Assembly: GCF_000829675.1 (NCBI RefSeq)
Contig: NZ_BBRX01000001.1
Span: 62,001 to 126,000, forward strand
From: Acinetobacter rudis
GTDB taxonomy: Bacteria > Pseudomonadota > Gammaproteobacteria > Pseudomonadales > Moraxellaceae
Direction: 5' to 3'
DNA: 64,000 bases
Shown: in pieces, positions 44,075 through 52,379 of the stretch
How positions within the stretch are numbered: the first letter of the stretch is position 1
Layout: each line of letters opens with the position of its first letter
Made by a program: the position numbers and the translations under genes
The notes under the pieces: model-generated
Seen by the model: only the letters and a program-made list of their open reading frames with translations
What the model was told of the DNA's origin: nothing
Database searches by the model: none

Positions 44075-44823
44075 GGATGATCACCTGCATGTTTATTATT
44101 TCGATCAATCAGATAATATTTGATGAGGCCAGCAACAATCCCTGAGCTAATACCAACAAAAATGGCAGTGGAAAGCCCCAAGAGATAGCACGTTAATGCA
44201 GTAATACCGAGCACAACTGAAACTACAAAATAATGTTTCTTTTCAAATGCTGCGAGTAAGAAACTTAAAAATAGTGCGGGTAATAAGAAGTCTAAGGCTG
44301 CTTGTAGAAATGCGGGGAGAAACTGGATTTGATTGGCAAACATACCACCTAAAAATGATCCAAGACTCCAAGATAACCAACTAAATAAACTCAAGCCCAG
44401 CATCCAAGCCTCTGACCATTGTTCGCGGCGCTGTGAAAGCTGAATCATGCCACTGGCAAAGACTTCATCTGTAAGCCCCCACGACCATAAAGCTGTGGTT
44501 TTTAGATTTAACTTATCTTGTATCAAGTTGACTAAGGCGGGTCCATAAAGCAAGTGTCTGATATCGAGTGCAATGACAGTAAGTGCTGTCATCCAGATCG
44601 ATGTACCACTGGCTAATAAGGCAACGACCAAAAACTGACTGGCGCCTGCATACATGGTACACGAGAGAAATAATGCCTCCCAAGCACTAAAACCAAATTG
44701 TGAAGCAGATACACCAAAAGCAAATGATACAGGTAAATATGTGAATATAATAACTTGGCTGTCTTTAGCGCCTTGCCAGAATTGGACAATGCGACGATTT
44801 GCAGCACTCGTGTGATGGGACAC
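44071..44823 (-). CDS. azlC: AzlC-family branched-chain amino acid exporter, large subunit
   Basis: This 250-residue membrane protein has about seven helices and the AzlC block YLPVSFAFGVSASQFGFSAWEALFLSCTMYAGASQF (read in parts), then DIRHLLYG and TDEVFA. The AzlCD pair is related to YgaZH, which exports valine. No adjacent Lrp gene is present, although an Lrp/AsnC regulator is found at 51.9 kb. Confidence 0.9.
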   Translation of the reverse strand: MSHHTSAANRRIVQFWQGAKDSQVIIFTYLPVSFAFGVSASQFGFSAWEALFLSCTMYAGASQFLVVALLASGTSIWMTALTVIALDIRHLLYGPALVNLIQDKLNLKTTALWSWGLTDEVFASGMIQLSQRREQWSEAWMLGLSLFSWLSWSLGSFLGGMFANQIQFLPAFLQAALDFLLPALFLSFLLAAFEKKHYFVVSVVLGITALTCYLLGLSTAIFVGISSGIVAGLIKYYLIDRNNKHAGDHP

Positions 44824-45013
44824 CGTACACCTGTTGATTGATTAAGTTTTTATAACAATGATAGGAGCATAGTTTTACGCGATGAATAAACACAGAAAAT
44901 AAATCAATGTGTTAAATCCAGATCTAATGCGAAAACAGGCTTTAAATTGGTTGAGAATTATAACCGAATTGCATAGCATAGTGCGCAATTGTTTAATTAT
45001 TGATGTGATACTC

Positions 45014-45484
45014 ATGAGACTTTTGCAATTGCGTTTTGTGGCTGTTACTGCGGTAGTGCTGAGCAGTATTTTCTTACAGGCCTGTGGTCAGAACGAGCAG
45101 CAGCAAAAGGTTGAAATCAAAGCTGCACCGAAAATGAGTAATGATGCAACAGTTTATGCAAACAATGCATGGTTGTTAATCAATGACGTTGATGCCCATG
45201 TTTATCGTAAACAACTCAATTTGATTGAAAGTCAGGTACGTCAGCCAGTACGCAAGCTCAGTACAGATTGGCGTATTAATGTCAAAATGACTGACTCCGT
45301 GACTGAAGGTAAATATGCACTTTGTCGTAAAGCGTTGACCAGTTTAGATGTTTGGGCAAGGGCTACGTTAGATAAAGAACGTAATATTGCACAAAAACAA
45401 GCTGATTATGAACGTGATAAAGCACAGTGTAAGGGCGCGTTAGAGCAACCAAATTTAGGCAATACTTCTCCTAAGTCGGGCTAA
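45014..45484 (+). CDS. lipoprotein of unknown function
   Basis: This 156-residue protein has lipobox LQAC (Cys24). The frame opens at 44909, but the signal peptide only makes sense from the ATG at 45014. The mature part is charged, with two cysteines (YALCRKAL, KAQCKG) that may pair. No domain is recognised. The ribosome-binding site is poor. Confidence 0.7.
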   Translation: MRLLQLRFVAVTAVVLSSIFLQACGQNEQQQKVEIKAAPKMSNDATVYANNAWLLINDVDAHVYRKQLNLIESQVRQPVRKLSTDWRINVKMTDSVTEGKYALCRKALTSLDVWARATLDKERNIAQKQADYERDKAQCKGALEQPNLGNTSPKSG

Positions 45485-45500
45485 GTCTTTTATATGCGTT

Positions 45501-45538
45501 AAAAAAAATCACGCTAACCTGTTAGCGTGATTTTTTTT
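45501..45538. terminator. bidirectional terminator between the lipoprotein gene and ychF
   Basis: Arms of 18 nt (45501-45518 with 45521-45538) are perfectly complementary and rich in A and T at the ends, so it works on both strands. Confidence 0.92.
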
Positions 45539-45579
45539 ATTTCAACGATTGCATTCAATAGACTGCGATCAGTTAAAAA

Positions 45580-46671
45580 TTAAACGTTAAAGCGGAAGTG
45601 TAAAACGTCACCATCTTGTACGATATAAGTTTTACCTTCTAAGCGCCATTTACCTGCTTCTTTTGCACCAGGCTCACCATTGAATTGAATATAGTCATCA
45701 TAGGCAATACATTCTGCACGAATAAAGCCTTTTTCGAAGTCAGTATGAATTACACCAGCAGCTTGAGGAGCAGTTGCACCAACTTTCACAGTCCAAGCAC
45801 GAACTTCTTGTACACCAGCTGTGAAGTATGTTTGTAAACCAAGCAAGTTGTAACCTGCACGGATAACCACATTTAAGCCTGGCTCTTGCATGCCCATCGC
45901 TTCTAAGAATTCAGCACGCTCATCATCTTCAAGTAAAGAGATTTCTGCTTCGATTTGGTTGCAAAGAGGAACAACAATTGCATTTTCTTCTTCAGCAAGT
46001 TTACGTACAGCATCTAGGTGAGGGTTGTTTTCAAAACCTTCTTCTGCAACGTTAGCAATATACATGGTTGGCTTAAGGGTAAGTAGACCATAACCACGCA
46101 GTAATTTACGCTCATCATCAGACAGGTCAGCAGCTCGTGCTGGTTTACCTTCGTTGAGTAAAGGTAAGATTTTTTCTAAAACAGCTTTTACTGCAACAGC
46201 TTCTTTGTCACCGCCTTTAGCACTCTTGCTGAGACGAGTCACAGACTTGGTTACAGTCTCTAAATCTGAAAGTGCGAGCTCAGTATTGATTGTTGCAATA
46301 TCATCTAAAGGATCAATTTTCCCATTGACGTGAATAACGTTTTCATCTTCAAAACAACGAACTACATGGGCAATTGCATCAGTTTCACGGATATTTGCTA
46401 AGAACTGGTTCCCAAGTCCTTCACCCTTAGAAGCACCAGCAACTAAGCCAGCAATATCAACAAATTCCATTGTTGTTGGTAAAATACGTTGTGGTTTTAC
46501 TATTGCAGAAAGTTTGTCTAAACGTTCATCTGGAACAGGTACAATCCCTGTGTTTGGCTCGATTGTACAAAATGGGAAGTTTTCAGCAGCAATTGCAGCT
46601 TTAGTTAATGCATTGAAAAGGGTGGATTTACCAACGTTGGGTAAGCCTACGATGCCACAATTAAAACCCAT
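45580..46671 (-). CDS. ychF: redox-regulated ATPase YchF
   Basis: This 363-residue Obg-family protein prefers ATP. It has [12 protein letters not shown] (P-loop), [20 protein letters not shown] (G3) and CNQIEAE in place of the NKxD guanine motif, plus a C-terminal TGS domain. The ATG at 46671 gives the usual [11 protein letters not shown] start and length; a GTG four codons upstream is less likely. Confidence 0.96.
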   Translation of the reverse strand: MGFNCGIVGLPNVGKSTLFNALTKAAIAAENFPFCTIEPNTGIVPVPDERLDKLSAIVKPQRILPTTMEFVDIAGLVAGASKGEGLGNQFLANIRETDAIAHVVRCFEDENVIHVNGKIDPLDDIATINTELALSDLETVTKSVTRLSKSAKGGDKEAVAVKAVLEKILPLLNEGKPARAADLSDDERKLLRGYGLLTLKPTMYIANVAEEGFENNPHLDAVRKLAEEENAIVVPLCNQIEAEISLLEDDERAEFLEAMGMQEPGLNVVIRAGYNLLGLQTYFTAGVQEVRAWTVKVGATAPQAAGVIHTDFEKGFIRAECIAYDDYIQFNGEPGAKEAGKWRLEGKTYIVQDGDVLHFRFNV

Positions 46672-46910
46672 GAACTGACTCACTAAAAAATGTCATAAAA
46701 TTGCCGACGATTTTACATGAAAGCAAGGTGTAGGGGAATTGCTAGGCCCATTAAAAGCGTATGATGCGGTACTCTTTGCTGTATTTCTTTATAGTTTGTA
46801 CAAATATTTGTGATTTAAATGGCTAAATACTTAGCAAATAGATTTTCTAAATATAATAATCATCTTATTTGTTGCATTGTAAAAATGCAGTGTCAATGAG
46901 TGATATCTAG

Positions 46911-47021
46911 ATGAAAAAAATAAGAAATGTCATACTGTTGTCCGCAATGTATGTTGTATTAATACCTGTAAAACAAGGTATAAATGCTCATTGTAATTAT
47001 AAATATGTCCAATTAAAGTAG
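46911..47021 (+). CDS. possible small secreted peptide (36 residues)
   Basis: An ATG frame encodes 36 residues with a basic start (MKKIRN), a hydrophobic core and an end near INAHCNYKY. This is a signal-peptide shape with almost no mature part. The ribosome-binding site is weak. It could be a small exported peptide or the 5' remnant of a lost gene. Apart from this I see nothing in the 46684-47079 gap. Confidence 0.3.
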   Translation: MKKIRNVILLSAMYVVLIPVKQGINAHCNYKYVQLK

Positions 47022-47079
47022 CCTGTGTAAGCTAACTTAAGCATGTACAATTGAAGATTAAAAATATTATGGAGTTGAG

Positions 47080-47844
47080 ATGCGTATACTTTACCAATTT
47101 CCGTTGTCGCACTATTGTGAAAAGGCGCGCTGGATTTTGGATTATAAACAACTGAATTACGTTGCGCATAATCTTATTCCAGGCGTACACCGAGCTTTTG
47201 CACAGTTGAAAACAGGTCAGGGCACACTACCTATATTAAAGGATCATGGGCAATGGATTGGTGATTCTACGCTAATTGCCTTGTATTTAGATGAGCAGTA
47301 TCCAGAACATCCGTTATTAAAATTAAATCAGCATTTACGAGATCAAGCATTAGAAATTAATTTGTTAGCAACGACACTGGGTGAGCATGTACGTCGTTGG
47401 GGATTAGCACATTCTCTGTCAATTGGTGATGAGTCTTTGGAAATTATGATTGGGGAAAAAGGTTATTTACGCCAATTTGAAAAATTTTCTAAACCGATCT
47501 TAAAAACTCTCGTGACAAAAAACTATCAGCTCAATGAACAAAATGTTCATGCGTCTAAACTAGAGATTGAAAGGATTGTGACAGAGCTTAATACGTTATT
47601 GTTAAACAATGGTGGACAGTATTTGGTTGGTGAGCGTTTAGGGTTGGCTGATATCGCCGTGTGTTCTATGTTGGCACCTCTCCTTGAACTTGATGGGACA
47701 CCTTGGGAGAAAGAGTTTGGTGCAGAGTCATCTGAAGAATTTGAACAGTATAAAAAAGAATTATTGGCTTTGCCGCTAGGACAATATGTTGAGCGCACAT
47801 ATCTCAAAGAGCGTAATGCACGTGTAGATTGGCGCGGAGTCTAA
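47080..47844 (+). CDS. glutathione S-transferase family protein
   Basis: This 254-residue protein has an N-terminal thioredoxin-like domain (QFPLSHYCEKARWILDYK, with Ser/Cys at the glutathione site; WIGDSTLIALYLDEQYP) and a helical C-terminal domain with VGERLGLADIAVCSML. It probably conjugates or binds glutathione in detoxification; the subclass is uncertain. The ATG follows ggag. Confidence 0.88.
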   Translation: MRILYQFPLSHYCEKARWILDYKQLNYVAHNLIPGVHRAFAQLKTGQGTLPILKDHGQWIGDSTLIALYLDEQYPEHPLLKLNQHLRDQALEINLLATTLGEHVRRWGLAHSLSIGDESLEIMIGEKGYLRQFEKFSKPILKTLVTKNYQLNEQNVHASKLEIERIVTELNTLLLNNGGQYLVGERLGLADIAVCSMLAPLLELDGTPWEKEFGAESSEEFEQYKKELLALPLGQYVERTYLKERNARVDWRGV

Positions 47845-48182
47845 AACATCTAAATCGCCTAAGCCTAATTGAATTTAATTTTTAACAAGGCCAATTGGGT
47901 TTCATTGCTCAACATATTGAAAATATATTTTAGAGTGCGAGAGTCATGCGTCAAATGTGCTTAAGCGCAAAGTAATACGAATAATTTTAGATAGTGGAAC
48001 ACTGTTGGAAGGTGCTTGTTTATTAAGACCTCATGGGTTTATTGATAAAGGCCCTCCGAGTCAAAGTATTCAGCCTTTTTGCAGTAGCAACGAAATATCA
48101 AAAGAGAAATATGTAATCTAGGTTGCATGACTGAAACTCGATGGCCTTAACATCGGGTAGAGAGGATGCTCGAATTACCTGC

Positions 48183-48542
48183 ATAAAATTTACTAAAAGT
48201 AGATTTTCTTGGTAAATTTAAATGATAAAAAACCTTATGCAGGTAAAATACTCTAACTTTTTTGTTTTTATCGATAAAATTTTTAAAAATATATTGAAAT
48301 TAATCTGATTTAAGGGAAAAAATTAATGACCAGTATTGTTAACTTATATCTCAAGGGTGAGACGGGGATCGGAGAGAGTAAGTTTAGCATTTTTTGGGAG
48401 AAGGGCGCTAAACATACCCACAAGGTCTCGATTCGGCTTAGGACGCTATAGACCAAGAGTTTATAGGCACAGGCTCTGACTTACAAAGTTATAGTTGTTG
48501 AAGTGAAACATTATGTTTTCCCTTGACCCCTTAAAAATTTTA
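48183..48542 (+). repeat. repeated unit copy 1, candidate structured RNA
   Basis: This is one of three same-orientation copies. The core 48313-48542 is 230 nt and differs from copy 2 at only five positions; 48364-48542 is identical. A 25-nt block (48212-48236) is also identical to copy 2. Predicted structure: an outer helix pairing ATC..GAGA with TCTCGAT, and an inner 7-bp helix (48382-48388 with 48407-48413) with an 18-nt loop. The ORF in this copy (ATG at 48327) is not conserved in the others. See the findings for the covariation. Confidence 0.8.
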
Positions 48543-48612
48543 TAGAATAAAATCTAAAAATATACTAAAAAACAAATACCTTAGATTGAATTTTCAACTG
48601 TATAACGATGCA

Positions 48613-48724
48613 ATAACCTCATAACCTCATAACCTCATAACCTCATAACCTCATAACCTCATAACCTCATAACCTCATAACCTCATAACCTCATAACCTC
48701 ATAACCTCATAACCTCATAACCTC
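48613..48724 (+). repeat. tandem octanucleotide array, 14 perfect copies
   Basis: The octamer ataacctc is repeated 14 times without a mismatch over 112 nt, beginning 82 nt after the conserved TTGACCCC end block of copy 1. There are no spacers, so it is not CRISPR. The unit length of 8 means a change in copy number would shift any frame, but no gene runs through it. Confidence 0.97.
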
Positions 48725-48835
48725 ACATGATTGATATTCATGCATTTTCATATTAGCTCTGAAATGAATTTGAGTTCATAACATTGTATATATCAAAAAA
48801 ATGACGCTATTCTTAATATCTATGAGCATGGATTT

Positions 48836-49198
48836 GCGTGAATTTTGCTAAAAAATAACTTTTTTGCGTAAATTTAAATGATAAAAAACCTTGATTGAGT
48901 AAAATATTTCGATTTTACTTGCTAGGTGGGAAATATTTTCTGAAATTGGATTAAAAAATCTATTTTTTAGGGAAAAAATTAACAACGACTATTGTTAACT
49001 TATATCTCAAGGGTGAGATGGGGATCGGAGAGAGTAAGTTTAGCATTTTTTGGGAGAAGGGCGCTAAACATACCCACAAGGTCTCGATTCGGCTTAGGAC
49101 GCTATAGACCAAGAGTTTATAGGCACAGGCTCTGACTTACAAAGTTATAGTTGTTGAAGTGAAACATTATGTTTTCCCTTGACCCCTTAAAAATTTTA
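48836..49198 (+). repeat. repeated unit copy 2, candidate structured RNA
   Basis: The core is 48969-49198 and the upstream conserved block 48868-48892, at the same 101-nt distance from the core as in copy 1. The 76 nt between block and core have the same length in copies 1 and 2 but very different sequence. The core helix is identical to copy 1. It ends 6 nt before the second octamer array and about 235 nt before the CHAT-like gene. Confidence 0.8.
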
Positions 49199-49204
49199 AA
49201 AGAA

Positions 49205-49330
49205 TAATCTTCAAATCTTCAAATCTTCAAATCTTCAAATCTTCAAATCTTCAAATCTTCAAATCTTCAAATCTTCAAATCTTCAAATCTTCAAATCTTC
49301 AAATCTTCAAATCTTCAAATCTTCAAATCT
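49205..49330 (+). repeat. second tandem octanucleotide array, 14 perfect copies
   Basis: The octamer aaatcttc is repeated 14 times perfectly (49213-49324, 112 nt). One imperfect unit (taatcttc) comes before and a partial unit (aaatct) after. Its sequence is unrelated to the first array, but its unit size and copy number are equal. Confidence 0.97.
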
Positions 49331-49432
49331 AATAAACGTGATACTTGTACAGTCAGTGGCCTAAGTCATAATGATTGAATTTGCTGAAATAAGTCATTAA
49401 CCTTGATTGATATCTATTCATTTTAAATTCTT

Positions 49433-50014
49433 ATGAGCAAACCTATATTTAATGTTTTTCTTGCTGTGGGTGAAAACTGTGAGTCAGAAGCTTATGCTTT
49501 ACGAGCAACTTTGGAGTACTTTGGCATTCAGGTATCGACACGTTGGATCGGTAGACCCAACGACTTAATTGATATTATTTCAGGGAATGAAAATCTAAGC
49601 CATTTTGATTATTTGATTTTAAGTTTTCATGGTGATGAACAACGTTTTTGTCTGCCGAAGCTTGGTGCAGACATTTATACTAAGAATGAACCAAAATCTA
49701 AATTTTTTAGCGCAAAAGAAATACACAAATTCGGTGCATTAAACCGAATGAAAATTATATCTTCAGGTTGTACCTTAGGCGCAGAACCATTAGCACAGGC
49801 GATGTTACATGCGGGTGCTAAACTTTATATTGCGCCTAATGATTATATTGATGGTAATGCCAGTTTAATGTTTTTAACTCACTTTTTTTATCAGCTTACT
49901 TTAGGATGTTCATCACAAGTAGCATTTAATAAAGCAAGCTCGATCAATAAGGAAACTCAGTTATATCGGTTTTATAAGGCAAAGAAGTCTAGTCGTGATC
50001 ATGAAAATACCTAA
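49433..50014 (+). CDS. small stand-alone CHAT/caspase-like protein
   Basis: This 193-residue protein fits the CHAT/caspase fold pattern. A hydrophobic strand leads to His66-Gly67 (YLILSFHGDE). A second strand leads to Cys113 (KIISSGCTLG). Then comes the CHAT-style tail MLHAGAKLYIAPNDYIDGNASLMFLTHFFYQLTLG (read in parts), resembling the AGAK-V-A-...-FY-L-G block. There are no TPR, sensor or transmembrane parts, so any partner must be separate. The ATG lacks a clear ribosome-binding site. It follows the second octamer array. Peptidase activity is inferred from pattern only. Confidence 0.6.
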   Translation: MSKPIFNVFLAVGENCESEAYALRATLEYFGIQVSTRWIGRPNDLIDIISGNENLSHFDYLILSFHGDEQRFCLPKLGADIYTKNEPKSKFFSAKEIHKFGALNRMKIISSGCTLGAEPLAQAMLHAGAKLYIAPNDYIDGNASLMFLTHFFYQLTLGCSSQVAFNKASSINKETQLYRFYKAKKSSRDHENT

Positions 50015-50724
50015 GGTGAATGATTAGCTGCAACTTTACTCGATAAAAATGGCTGGGTTCTTTGATTAATGACAACATTTGGAAAGTAATCATCGTCTTC
50101 GATTACGGGTCTAAAGATGGGGGGGTTGCTGGTATCGATCATAAGTTCAGATCTGAATGGTCGTGTGATTGATTGAGTGAAAATACTTTGACTGATTTGA
50201 AAATGTTGAATTTTATATTGAGTAGGATCATCTCGATTAATCTGGGAAATTTGCTGCTGATACATTTCGATTGCTTGACGACTAGGGGATGGTACTTGGC
50301 ATTCAATCTGGACGGAGTATAGATCTGTAGCTTTTTTTTCAACTGATTCTAATACCTTACAACTCTTAAACATTTGACTGCTTTGATCGATCTCTATATT
50401 GATCACCTTGAGCATTTGTTTTGCTGTGTTTGCCGTGAGCCCTTGTGTATTTAACTCTCGTAGATATTGAGCAATGCCTTGTTTAGGGATGAGATCCAAA
50501 ATGAGTGCCATATCCTGAGGATTATTTGAGTTTACAATGAGTTTTGCCATACTTTTTAGGTTTTGTGCTGCGTTAGGGTCATTAATGATCTGCATCTTAA
50601 TCACATGTTCAGCGATGTTTCGTATTCGAGTTTGATCAATTTCAGCAGCTATAGAGAGGCTTGAATAAATGCATAGCGCACTTGTTGTACAGAATATAAA
50701 TATGCGGTTTTTAATGTATGGCAT
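50011..50724 (-). CDS. periplasmic protein of unknown function
   Basis: This 237-residue protein has a signal peptide (cleavage near SIAA-E, residue 27). The body is helical, with two cysteines (FKSCKVLE, VQIECQVP) and a proline-rich C-terminus. No domain is recognised. It is convergent with the CHAT-like gene and overlaps its end by 4 nt. Confidence 0.68.
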   Translation of the reverse strand: MPYIKNRIFIFCTTSALCIYSSLSIAAEIDQTRIRNIAEHVIKMQIINDPNAAQNLKSMAKLIVNSNNPQDMALILDLIPKQGIAQYLRELNTQGLTANTAKQMLKVINIEIDQSSQMFKSCKVLESVEKKATDLYSVQIECQVPSPSRQAIEMYQQQISQINRDDPTQYKIQHFQISQSIFTQSITRPFRSELMIDTSNPPIFRPVIEDDDYFPNVVINQRTQPFLSSKVAANHSP

Positions 50725-50828
50725 GTTAAAAAAGAGCAGATAATTTTAGACTTATTATAAAGATTTAAGTTTAGTCTGACAGTAAGGAAATGCTATTCTC
50801 TCTATTTAATTGAGGATCAAAGTGTTAA

Positions 50829-51353
50829 ATGAGTATTAAGGGATATATTGCAAGTAGTGCAGATGGTTATATTGCGAGCGTTGATGGGTCTGTTGATTTT
50901 TTAACACCTTATCAGCATATAGATTGCGGCTATGATCAATTTATTCAGGATATTGATATTGTTGTGATGGGCAGAAAGACTTATGAGGTTATTTGTGAAT
51001 TGGGTGATCAATGGCCTTACCCAGAGCAACAAGGTATTATTGTAAGTTCTAATTCTGATCTTGCATTAACACACCCGAGCCTTTCAGTTTGGAATCAAGA
51101 TCTATTTAGATTGGTTGAGCATTTAAAATCAAAAACAGAAATAAATGTCTGGATTGTGGGTGGTACTCAGTTACAGAATTTTTTTATTGAAAATAATTTA
51201 TTGGATGTTTTAGAAGTCTTTGAAATGCCTGTGATGCTTGGAGATGGTATACCATTATTTCCAAAATTTAATTGTCCATCTTATGCTTTAAAATCAATTC
51301 ATGCTGAAATGATTGAAGAAACAATCATTAAAAAAACTTATCACTTCAAATAG
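50829..51353 (+). CDS. dihydrofolate reductase family (RibD C-terminal-like) protein
   Basis: This 174-residue protein has the DHFR/RibD-C fold: GYIASSADGYIASVDGSVDFL at the start (read in parts), VVMGRKTYEVI (NADPH-binding), WIVGGTQLQNFFIE and MPVMLGDGIPLFP. It is probably an NADPH-dependent reductase; the substrate is unknown and it is not the main folA. An agga site precedes the ATG. Confidence 0.85.
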   Translation: MSIKGYIASSADGYIASVDGSVDFLTPYQHIDCGYDQFIQDIDIVVMGRKTYEVICELGDQWPYPEQQGIIVSSNSDLALTHPSLSVWNQDLFRLVEHLKSKTEINVWIVGGTQLQNFFIENNLLDVLEVFEMPVMLGDGIPLFPKFNCPSYALKSIHAEMIEETIIKKTYHFK

Positions 51354-51484
51354 CCTAAGCAGAGCATAATCAATGTTGTTCTAAATAAGACATTGATTAT
51401 GCAAACAAGTATTTAAATATTATTGAATTTACTGCTTTGTCTTTGGCCGTAAAGAATATATTTATTGCTTTATATGCTAAATAT

Positions 51485-51809
51485 AGAATGTTTAAATGCT
51501 ATAAATTCTAATTCAGATAAAATATTTGAATTTATTGAATTAATATGAAAAAAAATATAGAAAATAGTGGAAAAGTATTCTTATTAGGGAAATAATTGAG
51601 CATGGATGTTGTTAACTTATACGTCAAGGGTGTGATGGGGATCGAAAAGAGTTGTTAGTCCATTTTGGGAGAAAGGTACTAACATTATCCACGAGATCTT
51701 GATTCGGCTTAGGACGCTATAGACCAAAAGTTTATAGGCACATGCTATAGGTTACAAACGTGTAGTTGTTGAAGTAAACAAAATGTTTTCCCTTGACCCT
51801 TAAAAAATT
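51485..51809 (+). repeat. repeated unit copy 3, diverged candidate structured RNA
   Basis: The core 51586-51809 aligns along its length with copies 1 and 2, with near-identical end blocks (gattcggcttaggacgctat and ttttcccttgaccc). The inner helix is TGTTAGT/ACTAACA (51653-51659 with 51678-51684), again 7 bp with an 18-nt loop. The upstream part (a gataaaatattt-type block at 51516) lies 70 nt before the core, exactly as in copy 2. A single octamer ataacctc, as in array 1, lies 69 nt after its end block. The rest of the gap 51354-51890 holds no gene. Confidence 0.75.
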
Positions 51810-51890
51810 GCCAAGCCAGTGATAATAAGATCGGGCACTTCGACAGATACTTTCAACCATGATTGCAATATAACCTCATAGGACTGGAAG

Positions 51891-52361
51891 ATGAAACTCG
51901 ACCGTTTTGATAAACAAATTCTCGAAATTTTAAGCCATGAAGAAATTAACCTCAATGAATTATCTGAACGCATAAACCTCTCTGTAAGTTCTGTACATCG
52001 TCGTATTAAAAACCTTATTGATAGCAATGTAATGGCTGATTTAAAACGCCAGATTAATTATGAGAAGCTTGGTTTTAAACTGCATGTTATTTTACAAGTT
52101 TCACTGAGCAAGCATGATAGTGAAAGTTTTGCTGCATTCTTAGAAGAGTTAGAACAAATTCCGGAAGTCATTAATGCTTTTTTAGTGACTGGGCAAACCG
52201 CAGATTTCTTAGTGGAAGTGATTGCTAAAGATATGGAGAACTATAGTGATATTCTATTGAAACGTATGGGGAAGATCGAGCATGTGGTTGCCTTACACTC
52301 AAGTTTTGTGATTAAAGAGTATAATGTACTGAACTGTGGTGCTCTATTGGGCGCACTTTAA
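51891..52361 (+). CDS. Lrp/AsnC family transcriptional regulator
   Basis: This 156-residue protein has an N-terminal helix-turn-helix (about residues 1-55: LDRFDKQILEILSHEEINLNELSERINLS, read in parts; SVHRRIKNL). The C-terminal RAM domain (about 65-150) has VTGQTADFLVEV, an effector-binding feature. It controls amino-acid metabolism in most cases. The gene downstream begins immediately after its stop. Confidence 0.92.
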   Translation: MKLDRFDKQILEILSHEEINLNELSERINLSVSSVHRRIKNLIDSNVMADLKRQINYEKLGFKLHVILQVSLSKHDSESFAAFLEELEQIPEVINAFLVTGQTADFLVEVIAKDMENYSDILLKRMGKIEHVVALHSSFVIKEYNVLNCGALLGAL

Positions 52362-52379
52362 ATGAGTGAGGGATCTGTG

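Noticed and set aside
48327-48455. 42-codon ORF inside copy 1 of the repeated unit (starts MTSIVNLYLKG)
   Set aside because: Copy 2 has no start codon at that place (ACA instead of ATG), and copy 3 is 2 nt shorter before the helix, which breaks the frame with a stop. Pairing is kept while the frame is not, so RNA structure is the better explanation.
48237-49198. A telomerase- or DRT-like template for the octamers within the unit
   Set aside because: The best match to octamer 1 is aaccttat in copy 1 (7 of 8), and for octamer 2 only 6 of 8 in copy 2. No reverse transcriptase is in the window. The evidence is too weak to claim templated repeat synthesis.
48613-49330. Direct repeats that could be taken for a CRISPR array
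   Set aside because: The 8-nt units abut with no spacers, there are no cas genes nearby, and the two arrays have different units. They are tandem microsatellite-like arrays.
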